From positions 258,930 to 322,929 of the forward strand of contig SCFE01000107.1 of assembly GCA_004352715.1 (NCBI GenBank): a DNA stretch of 64,000 nt, in the 5' to 3' direction. The notes beneath the pieces were generated by a model, which ran no database searches, had not been told where the DNA came from, and saw nothing but the letters and a program-made list of their open reading frames with translations. The DNA comes from Hofstenia miamia (taxonomy: Eukaryota; Xenacoelomorpha; Acoela). A program made the translations under genes and the position numbers. This document shows positions 1-12,175 of this stretch, piece by piece. The stretch's first letter is position 1; every line of letters begins with the position of its first letter.

Positions 1-408
1 TTTCAAAAATTATGTGCATCATGCGTTTTGATATTGAAAACTAAGTGTAGATATATCCACAGGCGAGGTTTTCGTTGCTGCAGGATATTGTGAAGTAATA
101 ATTTCAAATATTTATAGTCAATATTAACATTTAATTAATCTTCGCCCTGTGGAAATGACTTAATGCATAGTATTATCAATTGTAAACAGTGTATTAAAGT
201 TGTGTAAGATGCTTAGTCGGTTGAATTTAATATTTGAAACACTGCATGACGTCAATTGTTAGAAATATTGTCGCTAGCCAAATTTTGTTTAGTGCAGTGT
301 GAAAGCATACTTTCTACTCACATGTAATTCATTATGCATAACAGGTTAATTGGTTATCTTAAACAGTTGACGTAACAATATTTTAGAGTTGCTTCGTCAT
401 ATAGTGAA
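1..408. other. Upstream region of stomatin-like gene
   Basis: AT-rich sequence with no coding frame that I recognise. A pyrimidine-rich ttttag at 381-386 lies 23 bases before the proposed ATG. It could be a 5'UTR splice acceptor or, if the organism is a nematode, a spliced-leader acceptor; the sequence alone does not decide between them. No clear TATA box was identified. Confidence 0.4.
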
Positions 409-2922
409 ATGAGTAAGGAAGACATTGAAGGTTTGTATGATACTTATCGTAATTGGTTTTAAATACGAATATATTTAGAAAATCGTGAGGTTGAGCGAGG
501 CTTTTTTGACACCATTTTGGTGTTTTTATCATGTATTCTTATTTTCTGCACAATGCCGTTTTCTCTTCTTCTTTCAATTAAGATTGTTCAGGAATATGAA
601 CGAGCTGTCATATTTCGTCTAGGGCGTCTCACTGGTGGTGGAGCGAAGGGGCCAGGTTATAATATTAATATTTTCAGTTTTTACATCTCTTTTAGGTTTG
701 TTTTTTATCATCCCCTGCACCGACAACTACATTAAAATTGATATGCGTACAATTTCTTTCGACGTGCCGCCACAGGAAATTTTGTCTAAAGACAGTGTCA
801 CAGTTGCTGTCGATGCTGTTGTTTACTATCGTATTCAAAATCCCACGATTTCTGTCACTAATGTCGAGGACTCTCAGCGTTCGACTAAACTCCTCTCTCA
901 GACTACTCTCAGGAACATTCTTGGTACAAAAAATCTATCCGAGATTTTGTCAGAGCGTGATGCGATCAGCCATGGTATGCAAACTTCATTGGATGAAGCC
1001 ACTGATCCATGGGGTGTGAAAGTTGAACGTGTTGAGATGTAAGTATTAGTTGTAACACTCATAATTTTACGCGGATATCGATTGTTTAGCAAGTGGTAGT
1101 CTATCAGGTGTGTTTATCATTCATAATTTCATATCGTTCCGTTTAACTCTTTATATTATCATACCTCCGCGATGATTAACTAATGACAGCCATTTTAATT
1201 TTAAGCCCTTTTGAGAACTACTTCAAATCGGCTTCAAAAATTTGAGCAATGCGTATTTTTTTCCGATAGATCTTAATTATTGTTTGACTTTCATTACTTT
1301 AGCAGTTCTTGGTAAACAATTCGGTTTACATTCTTATCAAAATTGATAATGAAGTAAATGTTACACGTAATATTCTTAACATAAAAAATTTACTTTTGTA
1401 TTTGAAAAATAAATCTTTTTTAATCGTTGCAGCTATAAGTTCTTAAGTTGCAGATAAGAATTTTTATTTTTTTTTTCTCGTTGTTAACTGCGTTGATGTC
1501 AAGGTCATAGCTTCGACAGATAGCCCAAATTTAACAAAGGAAATTCGCTCTATATTGTAGCAAAATGGGCCTGGTTTTGATCAATTTTGCTGTTGAACCC
1601 TTGCAAAATGTAAACAGTGATGATCTTCATAGTAGTAAGAAATTCTCAATTAATTTTTCAATGTTAAAGAACAATTCTGAGTTGTTGAATCCGCAATAAC
1701 AAGAGACTTTCTAACAGTGCAGCACCTCCGTAAGAAGTGATTATCATAATAATGAAGGACCTTATAGTCACTAAAGGCAAACACTAAAAAATACAAAAAC
1801 AAGTCAAGTTTTACTGCAGCGACGACACTCACTAGAGATAAAGTAGGAGCAGAAGTTACATGATTATTTCACTAAACAGTCCAATTGAATTAGTTTTTGC
1901 ATTCGTGTGCTTAGTTTTTTTTCCAATCAATATAATTTTTGTTTTCAACTTTTTTCCAGACAAAACCTCATTTTGTGCTCTCCGGTCTTGTTTAAGATTG
2001 GCGTCCTTATTTAAAATGTATGCGTTCCGTTATATACATAGAATTTAATGCTGTCTAAGCAATAGTTCTTCAGATATTAAAGAAAATAGTTTTTATTGTA
2101 TAGTACATTTAGCAGTTGGTCAAAATATTTTGTTTTTGCATTCTCTATCTCACGTTGCATCTCATTCGATTTCCTTACCAAATTTCTATAGCATTTAAAC
2201 TTTTACTATATAGACTATAAGTTATTTTTAATTTGCACTGCTTTTAATTATACAGCATTGTAATAATTGTCGGAATACATGTTTTTGTAGTCGCTCAGCT
2301 ATTCATTAAAACTAATTTCCTCCTGAGGTAATGGAGCATCGCTTTTAAAGCGCGGTGTTGTAATTCGAATAATTCTTTCTATTTCATATAATGGTGCGTT
2401 TTAGTTGTAAATGATTTTTCTATACTATACTTCGCTCCTTGATCTAAATCAATCTGAAAAGTATTATGAGATGATTTTTGCAAAATTTCATTATTGCTTT
2501 TGATATGTAGTTTTGACTGATTGTAACTAAGCGGTTTTTTAGTAAAGATGTTCGTTTACCAATTCAATTACAGAGAGCCATGGCAGCGGAAGCAGAAGCA
2601 GCACGTGAAGCACGCGCAAAGGTATTGAAACTAATTGCATTGCTATTGTGACGAAGTATTTATGGTTTTAATCATTGCATTAATTTAATGGTTGTTATTC
2701 AAAAAAAACTGATTTATCACTTTGGATGTTTAGGTGATCGCTGCTGAAGGTGAGCACAATGCATCGCGCGCATTAAAGGAAGCTTCAATGGTAATCTCGG
2801 AAAGCCCTGTTGCACTGCAATTACGTTACCTTCAAACTCTGGGTACCATTGCCGCAGAGAAGAATTCAACAATAATATTTCCTATTCCCATTGATATAGT
2901 CAGCTCATTCGCTAAAAAATAA
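409..2922 (+). CDS. Stomatin-family protein (band 7/SPFH), five exons
   Basis: Exons 409-430, 479-655, 696-1038, 2543-2621 and 2734-2922 join in frame through GT...AG introns of 48, 40, 1,504 and 112 bases to give 269 residues, a normal stomatin length. Seen: acidic N-terminus; a hydrophobic hairpin segment at about residues 16-45 with the conserved proline (P34, in CTMPFS); the family signature [16 protein letters not shown]; the SPFH core with [29 protein letters not shown] and [11 protein letters not shown]; the [12 protein letters not shown] coiled coil; and the C-terminal oligomerisation stretch [12 protein letters not shown]. Known for the family: monotopic membrane scaffolds that oligomerise in cholesterol-rich domains and modulate ion channels (MEC-2 in touch neurons, UNC-1). 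The start in the 22 base first exon is inferred from a clean donor and a phase match (G + AA restores Glu). It is closest in wording to UNC-1/MEC-2-type proteins, but I cannot assign an orthologue. The frame appears intact and probably functional. Confidence 0.93.
1039..2542 (+). other. Long third intron of the stomatin-like gene
   Basis: It starts with the strong donor gtaagt after the codon split GA/G-AT and ends with tttttag before the Lys-Asp-Val-Arg exon. It holds no supported coding sequence; short open frames on both strands look random. A weak tRNA-like stretch at about 2315-2385 is listed under findings. Confidence 0.7.
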
Positions 2923-3050
2923 ACTCTGCTCTAAAATCGCTTTTAACTGTAGTTTCATGTTGCTCTAGAATGCGTTCAACTACTTTGTTTTCCTTTGTAT
3001 ATCTATTAAAAATCTTTGTAAATTTATTCAGCAAATTTCCCATTCGTGAC

Positions 3051-3056
3051 AATAAA
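3051..3056 (+). terminator. Candidate polyadenylation signal of stomatin-like gene
   Basis: A canonical AATAAA lies 129 bases past the stop codon, followed by T-rich sequence. An ATTAAA variant sits nearer, at about 3005. Cleavage site not determined. Confidence 0.45.
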
Positions 3057-3059
3057 TTC

Positions 3060-4310
3060 AATGTTTAATTCTAGTGTTTTCTCATTACAAGTCAATACAA
3101 TTATTACAATGTTTTTGATAAACACTTCGTTTTCACGCTTACATAGCATTTTATTTCATTAAAACAAGTTTATTCAAAAATTTCAAAATCAATTTTGCTG
3201 AAATTATTTAAGGTTGACTTAACATCACTTATTGAGTTTATTTCTAATTTATTCATTTATTTTTAGATATGTCAGTTTATGCAAAATTATGAAAATGGCT
3301 GTCATGATTATATTGCACAGGTTTACCTTGTACTTATTTTTTGTTTTCGAGTAAGTTGAATATACGGAAAATTGAAAATATTACCTAAACATGTTTACTC
3401 CAATAGTTTTAAAAGGATGAGCTGATGATTAACGTGTAGTACAAAAAAGTTATTTATAGATTTAAGTTCTGCACTTTATTTCTATGCTTCTCATGTACTA
3501 ATAGTTGCAATTTTAATGTTCTTATTTTAAACTTGTTGGGAGTCTATTTGAAACACTATATTTTGCAGTACATTACTGTTTGAATTTGATTTGTACTTGT
3601 AATTTAAAAATGAACAACGCTCTACTGCTATCAAATAATTACGTTAAAAAATTCTTTATTCGGTTAATTATTAACAAATAGAAATTGGTAATATATTTCG
3701 TCATAAAATACATAGAGTAAAATACTATATACAATAAATCTACCAGGCTAGGGTTTCATTATGTAGAGTTTGTATCCTAGCAAAGATTCGCATGAGATCT
3801 TTGGGTTGAGATTATAAATCCTAATAATAAAAAATGTAAGCTATTAATAAACATCTTACTGCCAAAATATAACCGTCACAAATGGTTTTTTCCAACAATT
3901 TGAAAGCGAAATTACGACCGCTTTCATGATAATATCATGTCAATGGGGGATTGGGATATTAATTAATGAGACGCTTAAGCTACGAAGCTTTATTTCAACA
4001 TTTAATATTTCTTTAATCAAACTATTCCTTCTAGGAATAGTTTTACTAGTGAAACACTTATTGAATTTTTTTTATATCTCAAAGCACAACTTCATATCCG
4101 ATCATTGTCTTATAATATCATATCACAATGCTGATATTAAGCCATTTAAACCCAATAGAAATGGGTAAAAAAGGAAATTGAACTACTTAAATGTTCCTTG
4201 AAAAATTTAAACTGGAATTTCGTATTTTCCTCAACTACAACTAATCAAATGCTTGAAAATTTCCCAAAACTTTTGAAATTTTTCTTAGATATTTGCTGTT
4301 CTAAGAAGAA
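3060..4310. other. Unannotated AT-rich interval
   Basis: No gene, RNA or repeat structure that I can support. The longest frame (80 residues near 3926-4168) is hydrophobic and matches nothing I recognise. Confidence 0.5.
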
Positions 4311-4319
4311 AATCAACAT

Positions 4320-5090
4320 TCTATTTCTTTTAATAGACAAAAACTAAGCCTTGGATAAACTCTACACGAATTGAACTTATTACGATAAAGAGGGACTTTT
4401 GGCAAGCTTATTTAGCTTCTAAAGATGAAAAATATCATACTGCTTACAAAAATGCCCGTAATCTATGTAACATCGAACTTAGAAATGCATGTAATCGTTT
4501 CTCAAGATTAGAATAGAAAAATCTAAATTCTCAAAGAAGGCAATGGGAATTTATCAACAAACTTCTAAATAGAAAAACTACCGACAGTCATAAAATCGAA
4601 CTGATAGAGTTTAATAGGAAGACTTTTACAAATCATAAAAAAATTTGCAATATTTTTAATGAAGTTTTTCAAAATCTAGGAAAGTGTGAAGAAAAATTTG
4701 CCCTATAAATCTAAACTTCTGAAGGTACGAAATTCAACTGATTTCTCTTTTAGATATGTTACCAGTTGGGAATTTATAAGATCTATTAACAGTCTAAAAA
4801 ATAAATCCAGATTACCTTCGTGCATATCAATTTGGTTGCTAAAAGATACATATGCATTTATTTCGGATGCTCTTTGCTGCATTATTAATGCTTAGTTGAA
4901 ACAATCTATTTTTCCTGAACACTCCTGTTTATAAAAAGGAGATCCTGAAAACTGTGTAAATTATATGCCTATTTCTATTACATCTCCAATTACTAAGATT
5001 TTTGAGCGTTTATTAGCCAACCAAATCAATGAACATCTAAATAAATATAATCTTTACTCTAACACTCTATTATAACTCGTTATTTAAATA
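4320..5090 (+). pseudogene. Non-LTR retrotransposon pol fragment (linker and RT N-terminus)
   Basis: Degenerate + strand coding sequence in several frames. Seen in order: a linker with KRDFWQAYLASKDEKYHTAY and ELRNACNRFSRLE, a stop, then RQWEFINKLLNRK; a region near 4760-4900 resembling the start of the RT domain; then KGDPENCVNY and the hallmark PISITSPITKIFERLLANQI (the 'YRPISI..KI.E' motif of non-LTR RTs). It ends near the 'YNLYS' residues that normally precede the QFGFR motif. Many stops and frameshifts make it inactive. The order fits the post-endonuclease linker and RT of a CR1/RTE/Jockey-type element; clade not assigned. Confidence 0.75.
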
Positions 5091-5119
5091 GTGCTATAGT
5101 AATTTATCCATAGCCTGCA

Positions 5120-5490
5120 AGATTTCTTTTGTAATTTATGTGAATTGTATATGTGTTTTTGTGAATTCCTCAATTTTGAGAAACATTATGCATCAAATAT
5201 TATCAGATTTCATTTTTATGAAAGATATATGGACGATATTTTTGTTATTGAAAATATTGAAGAAGATAAGAATTGATACGATCAAAACTAAATACAATAG
5301 ATGACACCATTAAATATACAATGGAAAAAGAACTTATTAATAATTTACATTTTCTAAACGTGAACATTAGCAGAACAGCAAACGGCTTTGTTACAGTAAT
5401 TTATAGAAAGCCAACTGATACAGGTTTAATTTTAAATTTCAATTCAAATTCACCTGTGCACCATGTACAAATAGCACTAATTTAAGGGGC
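5120..5490 (+). pseudogene. Penelope-like element reverse transcriptase fragment
   Basis: The + strand encodes CEFLNFEKHYA..., then RYMDDIFVIENIEEDKN (catalytic YMDD-type box), a one-base frame change, then LNTIDDTIKYTMEKE, LHFLNVNISRTANGF and VIYRKPTDTGLILNFNSNSP. The combination RY(V/M)DDIF, '(F/Y)T.E.E', 'L.FL.V.I' and 'YRKPT.TG..LNFNSNSP' is typical of Penelope-like RTs, not of LINE RTs. Known: these elements carry RT and usually a GIY-YIG nuclease. No nuclease is visible here; about 120 residues of RT remain, with a frameshift, and it abuts the LINE fragment just upstream. Confidence 0.82.
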
Positions 5491-5499
5491 AATACATCC

Positions 5500-7600
5500 A
5501 ATTTTTGATGTCTCAAGTGCTTATGACATCATAAACAAAGGAGTAATCAATTTCGAATTTGAAGAAGAACGAATATTTAAGTAATTTTATTTACAAATTA
5601 AAGAAATAATGGATGAAATATTTTGGAGAAGACAAGAAAATATTCGAATAATTTTTAACATACTTTTAAAATTGAATGTAGAGGTAAATAAGCACACAAC
5701 AGACATGATTAATCAAATACGAAGAATAAATTATATAAATATAACTACCATGAGAATAAATGCCTTCTAGTTAGATCATGAAAGAGCTGACGGGTATCAC
5801 AAGGCTGATGCACTTGTGCTGCCTCAGATGTACCACCAGCTCTTCCCCGATAGAAAATTGAATTTAGCTTGATACCAAATTATCAGTAATCAAATATTAG
5901 TAAAAATGAGTGCAACTGATTTAAACCAAATCAAACTAATACTACAAGTTTCCCTCATTTAACAATTAATAAATAAACATAAATAATTGACAACAATAAT
6001 TTTAGTAGCAGAACTACCGTAACATTTTAAGTTAAGTTTAAATCTTGTGACTTCATTGTAATATATTCGTGAGATAGAAGGTTTCGCCTAAAAGTTTTTT
6101 AATGTCTGAATTCCAAGAAATTGAGAGAGTTCACGACTGGTGTTACAATATATAATCAAAAGAAGTGAGATGCAAGCAGTTTGATAGAAGTTTGTTTAAA
6201 TGTCCCAAATCATAAAATTGAAATTGTAGAGTCACTGGGAATAAATTTAGGTCAAGAAATTTAAATTTGTAGTTTCCAATATTGTCAATCTCATGTTGCA
6301 AATTACAAAATTCTTTTTACTTTCATTTATGAATAACTTATGCATGCTGAAATACGTTGACAATTTGTTGCAATTAGGTGGTATAGATTCAATTGCTAAA
6401 TCAGGCTCATAGCCAGCCTCTTTATTTAAGAGATGTTAATTTATCAATATTTAATGCTAGAGGTTATGCTATTTTGAGAAAAAGTAATTATGAGTCACTA
6501 AGGCATTGCATAAAAGGCACAAAAACTCACAATATGTGCATGGTCTATATTCCTGCATAATGTTTTTTAAAAACTGCTTACATTTTGAATTAATTCTAAG
6601 CATTACTGTAACTCATAAATGTAAATAAATGTGCACAAATAGGTGCACATTTTAGCAACTTAAAATCTGTAAGTAGACTGTTTGTATATGTTTTTGTTCG
6701 AATGTGGATAATTGGAATTTACTTAATTCAAGTTCTGTATTTTGCAAATCCAACCAACAAATTACTTGAATAAACTATTTTCTAACTACTTAAATCAAAT
6801 AATGTATTAATCCTTTGCTAAATTAGGTTTCTGATAAAAACTTTCGTGAATTTTGCACATTTTTGTGACCTGAATCATTCAGTTTAAACTGAAATTTTCA
6901 ACTATTTTAGATTGCCAAGATTCAACAATAGCACGTAGATATTTACATATTATACTAGAAATCTGTGAACTAATAAACGAATGCTGCTATTATTGATACA
7001 ATGGAAAAATTAAAACCAATCAAAGTTCTTACTTCAAAAAAAATTGTTTCAATTTGTATTTCATTCCGCACAATCGAATAATTTCATATTTTAATGAAAT
7101 AAATTAGTTTAAGTTACTTGCTGTTAACTCTAGTGTCTCAAATAATAGTTTCTGCAAAATGTATTGGTAGATTTCATAAATATCCAGGAAAATTTAATAA
7201 TTTGATATGTCACTTTTGCGTTAAAATTTAAAATTGCGCAGTTCTTGCGCACCTATTGCTTAAAACATGCTGATATGATGCTTGACAGCAAACTAACTCC
7301 TCTTCACCACACAATAGCTGTGAAATATTTATTTCCCATAGTGAAGAATTCGAGCATTATATACATGCGAATATAATTTTAAAACTGTTGTTATGTTGCA
7401 TTCTATATACTACATATAGAAGTTTTAATATTAAATAAAAGTGACAATTTAAAACTGTTTTTAAGATAAATAAACAAAGAGTAAGGTTGAAAAAACCTTT
7501 TACAGGCTAAAGACTATCTCGCTATGATTGTTATATTAATATTTTGTTTCTTGTTGCTAAAGTTCTAGGCGATGCTAATTTGAATTAACAATATTTCATG
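5500..7600. other. Unannotated AT-rich interval
   Basis: Rich in stops in all frames. At 5765-5865 a short open + strand stretch (HERADGYHKADALVLPQMYHQ) has higher GC than its surroundings and may be an old element remnant. I recognise nothing else. Confidence 0.45.
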
Positions 7601-7609
7601 AGATGCTTA

Positions 7610-8140
7610 ACATCCATTAGCATCCTCTTGGCTACGGACCTGTGCTAAATGCATTGATTTATTATCATTAAATATAAAATTATCATTGGCATATTGTATC
7701 AAATTACAATGAGTTATTTTATTCATTTTGCTTACATATATATTGAAAAGAAGGGGACCTAAGATTGTCCTCTGAGGAACGCCGTTGTTAACAGGTACTC
7801 AATCCGAAAATACATCATTTTCTTTGACTCTATGAAATTCATGTTGCAAATTGCTGCTATTGCAGGCCAAAAATCCCGTGTAGGATTATTTCTATGATAA
7901 TGTGCTATGAACAATAGAATCCAACGCCAAATAGAGAACTAGCTTATTTGATCCAGTGTTGATCTTCATTTTTTTGTAGCACTTTAATAGGCCATGGTTG
8001 CACTTATTTCGGTGTTCCGTTATTTGATCATATAATAGTCAATCGAATACTTTGAGTATTGGATAAGTCATTGAAATTTGTCGATAATTTTTGGCATGAG
8101 ACAGATTGTTTTTCTTAAAAATTGAGTAATATTAACATAA
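7610..8140 (-). pseudogene. Non-LTR retrotransposon RT fragment
   Basis: The minus strand reads NNGVPQRTILGPLLFNIYVS then IQYANDNFIFNDN. This is the 'GVPQG(S/T)ILGPLLFNIY' motif and a mutated YADD box (the first catalytic Asp position reads Asn) of a LINE RT palm. Upstream on the same strand a frame with LVLYLALDSIVHSTL resembles 'LDLSKAFDSIDH'. Stops interrupt it. It is probably part of the same decayed copy as the endonuclease piece at 9.65-10.56 kb, as both are on the minus strand in the right order. Confidence 0.75.
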
Positions 8141-8344
8141 GCTTGAAATAATCCGAAAAATAATTTTTATAATTGAAGGAACTGGTTATAATACATGCAG
8201 TGGTTTTAAGTGGCCAAGAGGAAATTTAGAAAGCCCACTTGATTTGTAAGGCTTAAGCATGAAAATTGCTCAAAATATTTTAAAAACTTGTTGTAAAACA
8301 GAAACAAAATTCAGGGTTAAAAAATTAGATGGTTTGCTTTCAGG

Positions 8345-8361
8345 NNNNNNNNNNNNNNNNN
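8345..8361. other. Assembly gap (17 N)
   Basis: Short run of N between the RT and endonuclease fragments of the minus-strand non-LTR copy. Confidence 0.99.
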
Positions 8362-9650
8362 CGCACTAGTAATTTTTAATTTACGTAAATACGAAACTAT
8401 TTAGTTTACAAAATAGAACACAGAGCTTTCTTTACTTCAACGCACACTAGCAATTTAATGATCACATAAATTAAAAAATTCCTGCTTGATCTACTTTCGC
8501 GTTGATTAAACTGTTGACACATAAAATACAATATAGCGTTTTCAATGGAAGTGCGCGCAATGCAATTAATTAATTGAATAATTCGTAATGTTGAAAGGCG
8601 TTGATTCATTCAGAAGCGAGCAGCGAATTATAATTTATAGTTAAAAGATTATTCTTACAAGCAGTTTAAAAAAACTTATGGCTATAGCTTTATAAAGAGG
8701 AGTTTTTTAAGAAATTTGACGGAATTAAGTGACTTGGAAAGAAGAATCAAGCTATTATTTAGCTCATTACCTTTATTAAATACCAGTTTTTATTTTAAAT
8801 AACTGTTTCTCTGCTTGATAGTGAACATAATATATGTAATTATATGCAACATTTGACATTGCTTAGCCTAAATGTACATGTATAATCTAAATTTTGAAGC
8901 TGCAAAAACGAATAATTTTTCATGTTGCTGTCACGATAAATGTGGGGTCTGGTGCGGGATGCCAATTCGGGCCGCCAACTCAACAACTTTCAAATTTATG
9001 CATTAAATTTTCAGTAACCTCTTTGGTGTATACTAGATACTTCATACTAAATATTTTATACCTACATAACTATAGGACCTCCAAAAAGTCTAAAATTGTT
9101 TATTAAAGATTTTATTCCAAAGATTATTCTTACATTTTGGCTATATTTATATATTTTGTTATTTTGATGTCTTCCACACTTGTGGCTCAAAAATTGTTTA
9201 AAATTGCTTTTTACAAGTTGTATTTCCATTTTTGGAGAATAACTTGTAACTATGACACGATTCCAACCAATGAGACAGAAAAACTTCTTTAAGAAAATTT
9301 GTATTTGCATAATATTATTCAAACAATTTACAGTAATTGATCAAAACACTACGCATTCATTCGAAAGTAATTATAAAACTTCATTGTTTGTTCACACAAT
9401 CTAGAATAGTCCTTTACGTCTTTTTGGTAATTCATTTATTGCCGTAAGACGTGCAGTGTCATAATGAAATACATTCTAAAATGAACGATTGAGCAAATTA
9501 AAAATCACTACTGAACCATTGCCAAAATTTTGATAAACTATTTATTTTGTAAATTATTTAGTTGGTAAATTAAAGAATCAATAGTGCGTGTTTAGACTCA
9601 TACTTAACGATTGCGCAATTGATTTTGCTTAGATTAATAAAAGTAATTCA
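8362..9650. other. Unannotated interval within a decayed non-LTR copy
   Basis: No recognisable domain. In an intact element this position would hold the endonuclease-to-RT linker, but the distance is longer than expected, so an unrelated insertion is likely. Confidence 0.4.
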
Positions 9651-9659
9651 TTAGATCTT

Positions 9660-10560
9660 TAATTTCATCACTAGAGTTTAATTTTGATTTTTTAATATTA
9701 TTGATCTCATGAATTAGCTTTTTTGCCTTTTGATTTTTAAGGTATTCATTGTGTGTCTGTTATTTTCAATGTTGGAGGTATTTCTCGCTTTTTTATATGC
9801 AGCAAAATTACTGAGTTGAGAATTATTTAAACTTCTAAATTTGATATTTCATCCATGAATCAATGCTTTTAAAGTTTCGGGGTTATCCATGGTTTATTAT
9901 GTGGAGATTTGTTTGAATTATTTTCGAAAATTGAAGTAATCATAACTTGTATTTTGTAAGTAAAATTTGGTGAGATAAAATTCAAAAGTGTATAAACGTT
10001 TATCAACATTGTAGTTGATTTTGGTGCAGATTACACAGCAGGCCAATTTTCTAAGGGGAGTGCTGATTTACTATTTTTTATGCCACCAGTAGTTTTTTAT
10101 AGGGCATTTATCCTATAAATAAAAAGTTTGTAGACGAATCACATTTAGAAAACTCGATATTTGTAATGCAGTGGTCAGAAAAGGGCATTCAGATGAATAT
10201 AAGTTGAAACATAGAATACTTGTTTCAGAAAGTACAATGTAACAAATTAATGTGCTACTAAAAGATTTGATTCTAGTCACTCATGTTTAAATAATTTAGG
10301 TTCCAGTCTCCAATTAGCATTAAATCTATATTTTCAGAACAAGCAAAAGATAATTCATCTTCTAATTGCTCAATGAACTGATTAGTGAATTTCATATTAG
10401 GACAGTAAAACACATTTAACAACTGCTTCTAAAATTGTGAATTTTTATTAGATTATGTATTTCTACGTATGGCTTTCGAAATTTCCTGCTAGATTCTTTT
10501 GAATAGTAGTTAAGACTAAGTAACGGAAGTCCATACCTTGAGATAGGACTCCCCAAGTGT
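9660..10560 (-). pseudogene. Non-LTR retrotransposon endonuclease and linker fragment
   Basis: Read on the minus strand from 10,560: a frame containing YYSKESSRKFRKPYVEI, then VFYCPNMKF, FIEQLEDELSFA and IDLMLIGDWNLNYLN. The last matches the 'GDFN' motif of apurinic-type endonucleases of LINE elements (here GDWN). Further on, SDHCIT supplies the 'SDH' motif, and NKPWITPKL with later linker wording follows. Stops and frameshifts throughout. Clade not determined. Confidence 0.72.
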
Positions 10561-10569
10561 ACTATTTAC

Positions 10570-11290
10570 CACGTAGTCATGCAAGATTTTATTTAATCGC
10601 ATCTTCTGTCAAATATTTTTGACAAAATAATATTAAGCAAATTACTTTTGAAATATTTGGGCAAATTGATGTAGTGTATCACAACTTTCTGTTAACAGAT
10701 TTATAGCATGTTTGAACCAGAAAGTTTCAACATAAAGATGAAGAAGATTCAATTATTTAATTAGAGATGCACCCAGACAACGCCATAGTAAGACTGCTTT
10801 TTAAGAAAGCCCAAATATTAAAAAAATTCTTTTGAAATATGCTTAAAATTGTAAGTTAAAATTGTAGTGGAAGCTTATCAAAGGCTTACGTTTTCTTCAT
10901 TTGCCACATTCATGTATTTCCTTCCTTTATCCCCTGGTAGCAATTTTGTGTTAAAACTTTAAATTATTAACACAGTTTTAACAATTTTGTTACGCTATCA
11001 ACTAGGAACAAACAAAATTTTAACTGAAAGAAGAAAAAATATTTGTTTGTTGCCAATTGTTAATAAAAACAAACATTTTCAGTCAAATTGCTAGATTCTT
11101 TTCAATTTTTTTTCATATTTGGCAACAAATATGGCTTTTAGAATTTTTCAAAATTTCTCTAGTAAATAAAGTGATTACAGCCAGTGTATTATATCTTATA
11201 AGTAAACACAAATTAGTAAATTGAAAATATATTTGCCAGAATCGCCGATCTCACAATTTCCATGTAGTTTACATGAAATGGGGTTATCAT
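10570..11290. other. Unannotated AT-rich interval
   Basis: No coding or structural feature supported. Confidence 0.5.
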
Positions 11291-11390
11291 GGATATATAT
11301 ATATAGGTTGGGTTGGGTAAATTCAACTGTTGGGTAGGGTTGGGTTAATATTGCACAAGGTGAGAGCTACGGAGGTTTGAGAGTCTGAAC

Positions 11391-12175
11391 TAGAGATGTG
11401 AGCTGTTCATTAACTTCATACCGCACCGCACTTGTGCATTGTATTTTACCGCACCGAACCGCAAAGTTTTTTCCTACTGCGATGCACCTCAAAACCAATG
11501 CCCCTCACTAAAAAATTATGACACCTGAACAAATGCAGTACAAATGTGTACATTAATGCAAACCAAAAATAGACAATAAGACAACTACAAAGAACAAAAA
11601 AGGTTCTTATTCACAAACGTTTTTATTATTTTCAAAATGTTTTTAAAAAAGAATGGAGTCAACAGTCTCTGGCTTCAAGCGTTGTCGCCGTTTTTGAAGG
11701 AAACGACCTGTGTTTGAAAATAACCTTTCTGAAGTGGCTGCACTTGCTGGTACACCCAATAAAAATGTATCTAATTGACTTAAGTTTGAAAAATTTACAG
11801 CATTTTGACCCCACCATTTAATAACATCATCACAGTGTATTATTGGCATATCTGCATAACGATCGAATTCGCTGACCGAGAACTTTTTAGGACAAAAACT
11901 CATCCAGTACTGAGCTATTAGTGGTATTAATTAATTAACTAGCTAATTAAAGTTGATGTTACACTAGGCTATCTTACTCAAGTTATGATATAATTTATAT
12001 AACGAATTAATATATTGCTTTAAAGGACAATGTCACTTTTAGGCGTTGAAATATTTTTAGTAACCACTCTGCACCGCGCCACATCACACTGCACCGCACC
12101 GCCAGCCATAAAACTCGACTGCTACCGCAATATACCGCGGTGCGATACTCCGCTACCGCACAGTGCACATTTCTA
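11391..12175 (-). mobile_element. hAT-type element, 785 bp, with transposase C-terminal remnant
   Basis: Bounded by imperfect terminal inverted repeats (TAGAGATGTG at the left; the right end read inward is TAGAAATGTGCACTG) and by 8 base flanks gtctgaac (11,383-11,390) and ttctgaac (12,176-12,183), seven of eight identical: a hAT-style target-site duplication. Both subterminal regions repeat the motif ACCGC/GCACCGC many times. The minus strand between encodes the hAT dimerisation domain (11,643-11,903). It sits inside a region flanked by GTTGGGTTGGG repeats (about 11,306-12,260), possibly an older host element. Internally deleted and probably non-autonomous. Confidence 0.85.
11643..11903 (-). 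pseudogene. hAT transposase C-terminal dimerisation domain (partial)
   Basis: An 86-residue frame with WWGQNAVNFSNLSQL (the 'WW......P.L..la' entry to the domain), then VPASAATSERLFSNTGRFLQ and KRRQRLKPETVDSILF. 'P.S(A/S)..SER.FS..G' followed by 'R..L.P..V' is the diagnostic hAT C-terminal motif, needed for dimerisation in family members such as Hermes. The catalytic DDE core and BED finger are absent, so this is a remnant of a longer transposase. The frame itself has no stop, which suggests that internal deletion came before extensive decay. Confidence 0.88.

Noticed and set aside
738-1092. Overlapping + and - frames of 64-93 residues within stomatin exon 3
   Set aside because: Shadow frames of the stomatin coding sequence.
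5765-5870. Possible hammerhead ribozyme next to the Penelope-like fragment (a ctgatg word is present)
   Set aside because: Penelope-like elements can carry hammerheads, but I could not find the GAAA core and paired stems in the right order.
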